Of a stretch of DNA of 32,388 bases, positions 25,657 to 32,388 are shown piece after piece. The number at the start of each line of letters is the position of its first letter. Positions within the stretch are counted from its first letter, which is position 1. The notes under the pieces are model-generated. The model had not been told where the DNA came from and did no database searches. It saw only the letters and a program-made list of their open reading frames with translations. The stretch is from Bacteroidia bacterium (GTDB lineage Bacteria > Bacteroidota > Bacteroidia > CAILMK01 > JBBDIG01). The stretch covers positions 1-32,388 of the forward strand of contig JBBDIG010000027.1 of assembly GCA_040880525.1 (NCBI GenBank), read 5' to 3'. The position numbers were made by a program, and so were the translations under genes.

Positions 25657-26123
25657 AACTGCAAAGGTAAGGTGGAGTTTTGAGTGAATGTATCAACTGA
25701 TAACGCAGATAAGTGGTACAAGCTTCCAGGCAGGTGATGGGATCAATTAGGATTAAATATTTTGTAGAAAATGAAAGGTAGAATAAAGTGGTAATAATTA
25801 TCGCATATTTTGATTTTTGTTCAAAGCCCAAACTTCACGATAAAATTCAAGTATCTGAAATCTAAAAGAAAAGATTAACTGTGTTCATATTGTACCCAAT
25901 TACACGCCCGGCTTGCCAGATCAGGACAATCAATATTTAAAAAATAAATTCGTTTTTTATCCCTTTGGAATTAAGTATTAATCTTATAACCAAAATTAAA
26001 TGCAATTTGAAAAGAAAATATAAATAATGATTGAGGACTATTACCTCCGGTTGCTTTCGGAGAAGGCCGGTAATAATCTTTTGAGAATGCACTGCCAGCA
26101 AATTCAGGATGTTTTCTCATCCC
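25657..26123. other. Gene-free AT-rich stretch
   Basis: Apart from the ligase promoter at its left edge I see nothing functional here: no tRNA shape, long inverted repeat or convincing gene. Short open frames on both strands lack good starts and have no coding look. Confidence 0.6.
25662..25669 (-). promoter_or_regulatory. Probable -7 element of the ligase-PASTA cluster
   Basis: TACCTTTG on the minus strand is an exact TAnnTTTG match, followed by CAGTT and the ATG of the ligase at 25656. Transcription would start at or within 1-2 nt of the ATG, so the mRNA may be leaderless. A TTG at 25696-25694 is a possible -33 element at a long spacing. Confidence 0.5.
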
Positions 26124-26525
26124 CTACACCTGTTCAGCATCCTTCCTCTGCTGTTTATATTCTTCGAGCCATTTCAGTGCTTCCAATTTCGAATCGAATA
26201 GTCGCAGGGGCAACTGTGGCTTATTAAGGGCAAGGAAAAAATTGCCCGCCATTTTCCCCAGGGAAGAGTCAATCCTGAGAGCACCGGCCGTCAGAAACTC
26301 CATTGCCGGTGGAGATGACATATAACGCCTTGCCTCGTGATCTATATTTTTAACCTGCCTCACATCAAGGTATAATGGATAATGCCTGCCGGCACACAAC
26401 AACAGGCGCAATCGTACGATCACGGTGGCTACCTCGTAATCCCATAAGATTGGTTTGGTGAAGATGCCTTCCACCACATCATTTACAAGAGCAAAATGAA
26501 TATAGTCATTTGCGATTGATCTCAC
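26124..26525 (-). CDS. DUF7793/STAS-like protein
   Basis: A 133-residue soluble protein of a family common in Bacteroidota, often labelled STAS/SEC14-like or DUF7793. Marks are VEGIFTKPILWDYEVA at the start, a PLYLDVRQVKNID strand, EARRYMSSPPA, and the SSLGKMAGNFFLALNKPQLPLRLF segment followed by an EALKWLEEYK helix. In the STAS-type fold the D/S after the second strand could be a phosphorylation site, but no partner kinase is near and the function is unknown. The start is GTG at 26525; a stop lies 12 codons upstream and no ATG intervenes. It is a stand-alone gene. Confidence 0.72.
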   Translation of the reverse strand: MRSIANDYIHFALVNDVVEGIFTKPILWDYEVATVIVRLRLLLCAGRHYPLYLDVRQVKNIDHEARRYMSSPPAMEFLTAGALRIDSSLGKMAGNFFLALNKPQLPLRLFDSKLEALKWLEEYKQQRKDAEQV

Positions 26526-26887
26526 TTCTGATTCCCCCTCAATTTTTTCGTAATAACCCTTTTATAATCCTAAGAGGTACATTAAATTTATCGCCTAAAA
26601 TAAAGATAAATCTATATAATTTCAAGGAAAGACTTGAGGCTGCAGATAAAACCCATGCCTGACTTCGTAGAAACCCCTTCTGAAGTTGCTATTAACACCC
26701 ACCTGCGCGTTCCGTTCAAACCTGCTGTTGACGCGGATGTATTATATCGCTGAAGTCTTAAAAGTGAAGATTAGCAGGGTGATTGGTACAATTTTCCTTC
26801 ATGAAGAACGACCAAAGATTTGCACACTTGCCCGGCAGGTTGTAATTTTCGGCCCTCATAACTTACCCAAATACAATTTTTTTTTAC
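26526..26887. other. Intergenic region between divergent genes
   Basis: Holds the start regions of the STAS-like gene (minus) and the sterol desaturase gene (plus; promoter at 26819-26850). A 32-codon open frame at 26655-26753 has coding-like composition but no recognisable product or ribosome site, and I do not call it. Confidence 0.55.
26819..26850 (+). promoter_or_regulatory. Promoter of the sterol desaturase family gene
   Basis: TTTG at 26819-26822 and TAATTTTC at 26843-26850, separated by 20 nt, match the -33/-7 pair with a single mismatch (final C for G). Transcription would start near 26857, leaving a leader of about 30 nt. Confidence 0.6.
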
Positions 26888-27886
26888 ATGGATATTTCTA
26901 ATCCACTGGTTTACGGTGTACCGGCTTTTGTACTGCTCATGGTGCTCGAAATTATATTAAGTCTTAAATATGAGCGCGGATTGTATCAATGGAAAGATTT
27001 CATGGCGAGCACCTCTATGGGTGCAGGAGCGGTGATTCTGGCCGTTTTTACCAAACTCGGCACGCTTGCCTTGTTCTTCCTGATGTACGAAATTTTCAAT
27101 CCGGAGGTAGATGGCGTTCGCACCAACCTACTTGGATATACGGCCTTTGGCTGGGCATGGTACGTCTGGATCATTTGTCAGTTGTTGGATGATTTCAATT
27201 ACTACTGGCTGCACCGCATGAATCATGAAGTTCGGTTTTTATGGGCTGCCCACATTGTGCATCATTCATCTGAGCACTTCAACCTGGGTACCGGATTAAG
27301 GAATGGCTGGGTGACATTATTATATAAGCCATTGTTCTACCTCTACCTGCCGATTATCGGGTTTCACCCCATTATGGTCAGCACTTGCATGGCCATCGAG
27401 GCAATATGGCAATTTCAGCTTCATACTAAATTTATACCCCGGCTGGGTTTCCTTGAAAAGTTCATGAATACGCACAAGCATCATCATGTGCATCATTCCT
27501 CAGATATTGATTACCTCGATAAAAATCATGGCGGCTTCCTGAATATTTTCGACAAAATTTTCGGCACTTTTAAGGATCTTGATGACAACAGGGACATTAA
27601 GTTCGGTGTGCTGCACGGCCCCGGCTCCTACAATCCTCTTATCATTCTTACCCATGAATACCGCAATATTTGGAATGATGTAAAAAATTCCAAAACCTGG
27701 AAAGAGCGGTTCATGTATGTTTTTGGCCCTCCCGGATGGAGTCCTGACGGATCGCGCAAAACCACCCGGCAGTTGCAGGCTGAATTTATCAAACAGCAGG
27801 AGGAGCTAAAAAGCCTTCAGTTGAATTCCACTGAGAAAGCCGGAAATGAAGAAGTGAAAAAGAAGGAAACGGTTTTGGCTTCATAA
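26888..27886 (+). CDS. Sterol desaturase / fatty acid hydroxylase superfamily protein
   Basis: A 332-residue integral membrane di-iron protein with about four hydrophobic segments in residues 1-180. The eight-histidine cluster of the superfamily is complete: HRMNH at 109-113, HIVHHSSEH at 122-130 and HKHHHVHHS at 196-204. The enzymes hydroxylate or desaturate lipids using O2. The sequence around the clusters is of the type found in alkylglycerol monooxygenase (TMEM195) relatives, so an ether-lipid or carotenoid-like lipid substrate is possible, but this is not provable here. The C-terminal 60 residues are charged (Lys/Glu). The ATG at 26888 immediately follows a poly-T tract and is preceded by a good promoter. 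Confidence 0.88.
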   Translation: MDISNPLVYGVPAFVLLMVLEIILSLKYERGLYQWKDFMASTSMGAGAVILAVFTKLGTLALFFLMYEIFNPEVDGVRTNLLGYTAFGWAWYVWIICQLLDDFNYYWLHRMNHEVRFLWAAHIVHHSSEHFNLGTGLRNGWVTLLYKPLFYLYLPIIGFHPIMVSTCMAIEAIWQFQLHTKFIPRLGFLEKFMNTHKHHHVHHSSDIDYLDKNHGGFLNIFDKIFGTFKDLDDNRDIKFGVLHGPGSYNPLIILTHEYRNIWNDVKNSKTWKERFMYVFGPPGWSPDGSRKTTRQLQAEFIKQQEELKSLQLNSTEKAGNEEVKKKETVLAS

Positions 27887-27896
27887 ACCGCTCTCG

Positions 27897-27946
27897 TTCA
27901 GCCAAATGGATTTGGATATGATCCGAATTTATTTCCACTGGCTGAA
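27897..27946. terminator. Possible hairpin at a convergent gene junction
   Basis: TTCAGCCA at 27897-27904 can pair with TGGCTGAA at 27939-27946, across the gap between the stops at 27886 (+) and 27929 (-). The loop is long (34 nt) and no T-run follows, so its function as terminator is doubtful. Confidence 0.3.
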
Positions 27947-28456
27947 TAATTCCCAGATGACCACCCCCGCGCTCACGGCCACATTCAGCGAATGCTTGGT
28001 TCCACCCTGCGGAATTTCGAGCGCAATATCCAGAAGCGGAAGCACATCATCACTGAGACCGCTGACTTCATTGCCAAAGATGAGCGCACAGGGCTGATGC
28101 TTTGTTGGCTTCCATTCATGTAGCATCAGGCTCTGATCGGTTTGTTCCACCCCGGTTAAAGAATATCCCTGCTTCCTGAGTTTTTCCAGGCAATGAGTTA
28201 CATCCTCAAAATATTCCCAAGCCACACTTTCGGTGGCGCCCAGCGCTGTCTTCTGAATTTCACGATGAGGTGGCTTTCCGGTAATCCCGCACAGAAATAT
28301 TTTGGCTACGCGAAATGCATCCGCAGTCCGGAAAACTGAACCTACATTATGCATACTGCGTACGTCATCCAGCACCACTACCACCGGAAGCTTCTCCTCC
28401 TTCCTGAACTCCTCCAGGCCCAGGCGGTCCAATTCATCCATTCTGAGTTTTCTCAT
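27929..28456 (-). CDS. TrmH/SpoU family RNA methyltransferase
   Basis: A 175-residue SPOUT-class enzyme that 2'-O-methylates rRNA or tRNA. The three family motifs are visible: DDVRSMHNVGSVFRTADAF (motif 1, N and R conserved), IFGNEVSGLSDDVL (motif 2, the Glu of GNE) and IPQGGTKHSLNVAVSAGV (motif 3, knotted SAM site). The protein lacks the N-terminal substrate-binding domain of RlmB, so it belongs to the short TrmH/TrmL-like group; the target nucleotide is not deducible. A longer frame from 28519 adds 21 residues of hydrophobic/basic character that do not fit the family, so I choose ATG 28456 (MRKLRMDELDR). Confidence 0.88.
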   Translation of the reverse strand: MRKLRMDELDRLGLEEFRKEEKLPVVVVLDDVRSMHNVGSVFRTADAFRVAKIFLCGITGKPPHREIQKTALGATESVAWEYFEDVTHCLEKLRKQGYSLTGVEQTDQSLMLHEWKPTKHQPCALIFGNEVSGLSDDVLPLLDIALEIPQGGTKHSLNVAVSAGVVIWELFSQWK

Positions 28457-28538
28457 TCCGGCATGTATAAAATTCTTTAAAAAATCAGGTGTCAATTTTA
28501 AACTAAAACATAGTATCAAGCACCCATAAAATGAGAAA

Positions 28539-28576
28539 GGACGACTGCCTCATGCAATCGTCCACCCTCCTTTTTT
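28539..28576. terminator. Intrinsic terminator
   Basis: GGACGA at 28539-28544 pairs with TCGTCC at 28558-28563, with an inner TGC/GCA pair after one mismatch. TTTCTCATTTTAT follows in minus direction, ending the GIN gene; six Ts (28571-28576) stand a few bases away on the plus strand. Confidence 0.7.
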
Positions 28577-28589
28577 GATTTAGGAATAA

Positions 28590-29309
28590 TTAATTTACCC
28601 TCACCAGTTTTCCCGAACCTGAAATATCAGATTCGATCACGGGATTTCCTTTATAGTAAACATCCCCGCTTCCACTGATCCTTACTTTCAGCTTTTGGCT
28701 CACGTTCACCTCGCACTCACCACTGCCGCTAACATCAATATCAGCCTCTTCACCTTCCAGCGCAAAGGCATGCATGCTGCCGCTTCCGGAGATATTCAGG
28801 TGCTGGAAACCTGCACTGCCACCAAAACGCATACTCCCACTGCCACTGATATCGGCCACGAGATGTTCTGTGAAAATATTCAGATCGGCATCTCCTGATC
28901 CTGAGATACTAGCCTGAAAAGAAGTGCTTTCAAAGGTACCGATGCCGCGTAGCGTACTACTGCCTGAAAGGCTGACACTGATAAGGGAGGGAGTTGTAAT
29001 ATGAATGGTGATATCCTTGTGACCTCTGAAACAATTGTTCTTGCCAATGCGCAGCTCCCCTCCAGTATTGTCTATATCAAGCTCTTCCAGGATGTTTTGC
29101 TGGCCTTCAATGCGCATAGTGGTTGCCGCCCCCTGGGTGATGTAAATATCGCCACTTCCAAAGTAGCTGAACCGGTCGAAAGGCTGAATTGAAAAATCGC
29201 GCGAAACGATGCTGCCTTTGCCCTTAATGCAGCGGTGGCCATCTTTGCTGCAAGCTCCCATTACCAACATGAAAGCGATTATAAGACTGAATGCGAGAGA
29301 CTTTTTCAT
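28590..29309 (-). CDS. GIN domain (DUF2807) lipoprotein
   Basis: A 239-residue envelope protein. The signal peptide (MKKSLAFSL start) ends at the lipobox MGAC with lipid-carrying Cys20. The rest is the head-GIN/DUF2807 right-handed beta-helix type fold, seen as a ladder of short repeats containing SGSG or SGSS about every 20 residues: seven rungs from about residue 110 to the C-terminus (SLSGSS, SISGSG, DISGSG, NISGSG, DVSGSG, RISGSG, DISGSG). Proteins of this family are common in Bacteroidota and often lie beside regulators; their function is not established. It has its own terminator at 28539-28576. The 585-nt gap upstream should contain the promoter (a TATCTTTC near 29368 is one mismatch from consensus). 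Confidence 0.88.
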   Translation of the reverse strand: MKKSLAFSLIIAFMLVMGACSKDGHRCIKGKGSIVSRDFSIQPFDRFSYFGSGDIYITQGAATTMRIEGQQNILEELDIDNTGGELRIGKNNCFRGHKDITIHITTPSLISVSLSGSSTLRGIGTFESTSFQASISGSGDADLNIFTEHLVADISGSGSMRFGGSAGFQHLNISGSGSMHAFALEGEEADIDVSGSGECEVNVSQKLKVRISGSGDVYYKGNPVIESDISGSGKLVRVN

Positions 29310-29894
29310 ACGGATTAAAAAATGATGCGGTCATTTGTTTATTTAGTTTGCCTCTATGACAACAAGAAAGATAAGTACCCTATCCTGTATGCTTAATTTT
29401 TTTAAAAAAATATGTAATTTCCTGTTCTATAGTATAATAAAAATCCATCCTTAGAATTGCAGTGTTTTGACAGGACTATACTTTTTTATAACTTATCCAA
29501 TAATTTTTGCCGCGAAGGCTGAAAACTTCCTTCAATACTTTGTAGATAAAGAAGGTGGCCGTGCGAAATGCACAGAAACTATACAGCAAAAAACTTTCAC
29601 AAATAGTTCCTCAAGCCTCAAATAAATTTTTCTGTCTACCTCCCTAAAAATAGCTAAGTATTAAAAGGAGTTCAATATCAGCATCATACACCTGTAAGAA
29701 AGTTTGTAATAAAGTTCCTGAATTATCATCTCCTAGCTTTCCTGCCAACGCCTGACATTGAAGGGATGCCGCAACTCCTGATAAAAGGAAGAATTTAACA
29801 TATCTAACAAAATATCAAGCGCAACTTACAGGAGGTAAATCATGCATAGAAAACCTTAATTTTGACAATTCTTTGTTCATTAAATAACAAACCA
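29310..29894. other. Long intergenic region
   Basis: 585 nt between divergent genes. It contains a near-consensus -7 site for each gene, a GGAGG followed by a 5-codon frame (29831-29855), and a minus-strand open stretch of 56 codons without a start (29647-29814). No tRNA, repeat or longer gene is seen. Confidence 0.5.
29857..29864 (+). promoter_or_regulatory. Probable -7 element of the CUB/GEVED protein gene
   Basis: TAATTTTG is an exact TAnnTTTG match about 30 nt before the ATG at 29895; transcription would start near 29872. No clear -33 element is present. Confidence 0.45.
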
Positions 29895-32388
29895 ATGAAA
29901 TGTGATAAAACCTTACACGATGTGAGCAGTAAGTATGGTGGTTTTTTCCGTAGTACCATGCTTCCTGAGAATATGAAGTTTCTATTGCTCCTGCCTTTGC
30001 TGGGGCTATTTACGGTAGCACAAGCGCAGCAGTACGAAATCGGAAGTTCACCACCTCACCCTGTGAATGTGGGTGCGGGTGGCGGCACAGGCCTCGGTGC
30101 TAGTTTTAACGTGCATGCTAAAGATCAGATCCAGATATTGGCCTTGAATTATGCCGGATCTGTAAATACTCCAACTTACGAGATTTGGTATAATAAGGAT
30201 AGCATTGATGGCCCTTACAGCAGTGTTACTACGGCTAACGGCTGGGTTCTGCTTCAATCCGGGAGTGCCGGAGCTACCGGCACTTCAGGCCACAAGTATA
30301 CTATTCAAAATCCATTGCTCATACCTGCCGGTGATACTTATGGATTTTTCTTTTATCTTACAGGAGGGAATGGTTCCATAAGTCTGACAAGCGCGGCTGG
30401 AGGTCCTCGTGTTTGGGCTGACCAAAATGCACGCTTTGATATTGGTCCAAACGTAGGTTACGCAGGTTTTAACACCGGCTATGTATGGGACCAGTATTTT
30501 TTCCCAGGCACTGTGACGTATGAAATCGTGCCGCTGGCTCCTCCTGTCGCAAGTTTCAATTCTCCTGATTCAGTTTGCGTTAATACGCCCTACCGCTTTT
30601 TAAACAATACTCCACCTAATGGCGGAACGCACAAGTGGTACATTGATGGTGTGCTGGAATCAACAGACAATAATTTGAATTTCACCCCTTCCTCCACAGG
30701 ATCTGTGGATATAAAGCTTGTAACGACCAATATAAAGGGCTCTGACAGCATTACTAAAACGCTCTATGTGATGAACCCCTGGAGAACACCGGCTGCCAAT
30801 TTCATGGCTTCCAAAAACAGGGTGGAAGTGCTGGAAGAAGTGGAGTTCATTGATTTTTCAACCTATTGCCCCAACTCCTGGGAATGGATCATTTCGCCTG
30901 ACGAATATTTCGATGAACTGGTTGGAATCAATCTGCCTTCCTTTACTTACAGTTCAGGCTATGGCTCCTGGTCGCAAAATCCTAAACTGTTTTTTGAGGC
31001 ACCTGGCACCTACGAAGTTTGCCTGGTAGCTGAAAATAGTTTTGGAAAGGACACGATCTGCTTTGAGGATTATATTCTGGTTGTTCCAACTTATGATGTT
31101 TGCCTGGATGATGCGAGCTATGAACCGAATGGCGTATTGACAGATAACAGTTTCGGACCATACTTCCCGAATGCCAATTGCTCATTCTTCATTAGTAGTT
31201 GTGCGCCCGAAGTGGATTTAAAAATAAGCAGCTTCGATCTTAAGGGTGGAGATTATCTCCGCATTTATGATGGAAGGGACAACACCGGAACGCCATTGTG
31301 GAATGTTTCCGCCTTTCCGCAAGGAATGACGGGTGACATGAGCGACCCAAGCCTGCTCAAGCAACTGAAATCTACCAGCGGATATGTATTTATTGAGTTT
31401 GAAACCGATGCAAATACGGCCACCATTGGAGACGGTTTTAAAATATCGTGGGAATCCACTCAGGGCGTATATGATGCCCCGGATGCAGATTATGAGATCC
31501 CAAGTGTGGTATGCCTGAACACACCCGCCACTTTTATGAATACCAGTGATGGTGAATTCCTTCAGAATACATGGTATGTAGACAACCTGGAAAGAGGAAC
31601 AGACCATGATTTCAACTACATGTTTAATGCAACCGGTACTTATGATGTAAAGCTTGTAAGTATGAATTGTGGTGGTGCTGATTCCATTACCCAGCAGGTA
31701 ACGGTAACAGATCCTACCAATATGCCTACACCCGGTTTTTCAGCAAGCATGACCACAGCCGCTGTTGATGATATCGTTCAGCTTTTTGATACTACTTCTT
31801 TTTGCATTGATGGATGGAAATGGGAAATAACTCCCTCTACCATTGCTTATGTAAATAATACAACTGACGAATCTCAGCATCCTGAAGTACAGTTTAAGGC
31901 CAGCGGATGCTATGATGTGAAACTCACGCTCTATCGTGGCGTATTTTCATCTACGGTAACCCACAACTGCTACATTGATGTAAAGAACTACTGCGATCCT
32001 TCTGTGGTATCACTTAATAGTGATATAGGCATAAGCCAGGTGCGGCTGGCCAATATAAATAATGTGACTGCCGCTGCTGAAGAATATTATACGGATTATA
32101 CAAAAACCCACAGTACGGAACTGACAAGAGGGGGCAAGTATGCCCTTTCTCTTAACCGCCCTACAACATCCAATCCCGTAACTTTTTCAGCCTGGATTGA
32201 CTACAATCAGGATGGTATTTTCCAGTCCTCAGAATTGGTGAGCCAGGACAGCAATAATACGAGCAGCGCCTGGATGGACTCCATCACGGTTCCATTGACT
32301 ACGCCTTATGGTGGCACTCGGATGCGGGTAGGCATCGGACATGCAAGCAATGCTGTTTTCCCTTGCGGACCGCAGTATTATGGCGAGT
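29895..32388 (+). CDS. Large secreted CUB/PKD/GEVED protein, 3' end outside window
   Basis: The open frame runs 831 codons from the ATG at 29895 to the window edge with no stop, so the C-terminus is missing. A signal peptide core (FLLLLPLLGLFTVAQA) lies at about residues 29-44, after a 26-residue polar extension; an ATG at 29973 would start directly before it and is the alternative start. Regions in order: a beta-sandwich-like domain (about 50-210), PKD-like repeats (about 215-395, with VCVN/CPNSWEW-type turns), a CUB domain (about 401-520, CLDDASYEPNG, LRIYDG, GDGFKISW), another PKD-like pair (about 530-700), and the start of a GEVED domain (about 745-831, AWIDYNQDGIFQSSE, MRVGIGH). This set is typical of T9SS-exported adhesins, so a sorting tail beyond the window is expected but not seen. 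Confidence 0.85.
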   Translation, partial: MKCDKTLHDVSSKYGGFFRSTMLPENMKFLLLLPLLGLFTVAQAQQYEIGSSPPHPVNVGAGGGTGLGASFNVHAKDQIQILALNYAGSVNTPTYEIWYNKDSIDGPYSSVTTANGWVLLQSGSAGATGTSGHKYTIQNPLLIPAGDTYGFFFYLTGGNGSISLTSAAGGPRVWADQNARFDIGPNVGYAGFNTGYVWDQYFFPGTVTYEIVPLAPPVASFNSPDSVCVNTPYRFLNNTPPNGGTHKWYIDGVLESTDNNLNFTPSSTGSVDIKLVTTNIKGSDSITKTLYVMNPWRTPAANFMASKNRVEVLEEVEFIDFSTYCPNSWEWIISPDEYFDELVGINLPSFTYSSGYGSWSQNPKLFFEAPGTYEVCLVAENSFGKDTICFEDYILVVPTYDVCLDDASYEPNGVLTDNSFGPYFPNANCSFFISSCAPEVDLKISSFDLKGGDYLRIYDGRDNTGTPLWNVSAFPQGMTGDMSDPSLLKQLKSTSGYVFIEFETDANTATIGDGFKISWESTQGVYDAPDADYEIPSVVCLNTPATFMNTSDGEFLQNTWYVDNLERGTDHDFNYMFNATGTYDVKLVSMNCGGADSITQQVTVTDPTNMPTPGFSASMTTAAVDDIVQLFDTTSFCIDGWKWEITPSTIAYVNNTTDESQHPEVQFKASGCYDVKLTLYRGVFSSTVTHNCYIDVKNYCDPSVVSLNSDIGISQVRLANINNVTAAAEEYYTDYTKTHSTELTRGGKYALSLNRPTTSNPVTFSAWIDYNQDGIFQSSELVSQDSNNTSSAWMDSITVPLTTPYGGTRMRVGIGHASNAVFPCGPQYYGE

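Noticed and set aside
26027-26227. 66-codon plus-strand frame next to the STAS-like gene
   Set aside because: Its second half is the antisense of the STAS-like gene's end, and there is no promoter, ribosome site or recognisable domain.
26655-26753. 32-codon frame MPDFVETP... in the gap before the sterol desaturase gene
   Set aside because: Coding-like composition but no ribosome site, no motif and no neighbour in operon distance; chance cannot be excluded.
28457-28519. Longer start of the RNA methyltransferase
   Set aside because: The extra 21 residues are not part of the TrmH-type domain, and the ATG at 28456 fits the family.
1-32388. Phage, integron, CRISPR or defence island
   Set aside because: No integrase, transposase, terminase, cas gene, direct-repeat array or tRNA-associated att site could be seen on either strand; most identified genes are chromosomal metabolism or envelope genes.

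Overview
The window looks like chromosomal DNA of a member of the Bacteroidota. The evidence is two complete secreted proteins with C-terminal type IX secretion (T9SS) sorting domains, a hybrid two-component sensor with a double propeller, a GIN/SGSG lipoprotein, a DUF349 repeat protein, weak Shine-Dalgarno signals, and several sites matching the phylum's TAnnTTTG -7 promoter element. The genus cannot be named from the sequence. I see no rRNA, tRNA, CRISPR array, insertion sequence or phage gene, and the DNA reads as compact core chromosome.

Layout. 1-1800: a small secreted protein converges on a T9SS cargo protein across a shared hairpin terminator. 1892-4220: egtB and egtD, the two committed ergothioneine genes, converge with an HMG-CoA lyase gene. 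5196-8756: a likely operon of a DUF349 protein, a SAM methyltransferase and a membrane protein resembling metal exporters. 8761-9912: an NlpC/P60 hydrolase and a dicluster ferredoxin; the ferredoxin is divergent from a LuxC-type acyl-CoA reductase (9995-11011). 10989-13261: aroB and aroA of the shikimate pathway, overlapping by 4 nt. 13355-15360: a VOC protein, a CPBP-family membrane protease, a 57-residue basic protein, a 35-residue membrane protein and a possible small lipoprotein. 15352-15684: a palindrome-rich control region. 15685-19464: an orphan hybrid sensor kinase.

19461-25656 is a leftward gene cluster with an envelope theme. Its first gene is a tandem fusion of two D-Ala-D-Ala ligase units, followed by a three-PASTA membrane protein, a T9SS cargo protein and a spermidine-synthase-like methyltransferase. 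This is the most unusual part of the window. The two ligase halves differ at the omega-loop residue known to control dipeptide versus depsipeptide formation (Tyr362 in the N-terminal half, Phe798 in the C-terminal half) and at a metal ligand (Asp416 against Glu862).

25657-32388: looser DNA with a DUF7793/STAS-like protein, a sterol desaturase family protein, a TrmH/SpoU RNA methyltransferase, a GIN-domain lipoprotein, and a large secreted CUB/GEVED protein cut by the window edge. The long gaps at 25657-26123, 26526-26887 and 29310-29894 hold promoters but no convincing genes.
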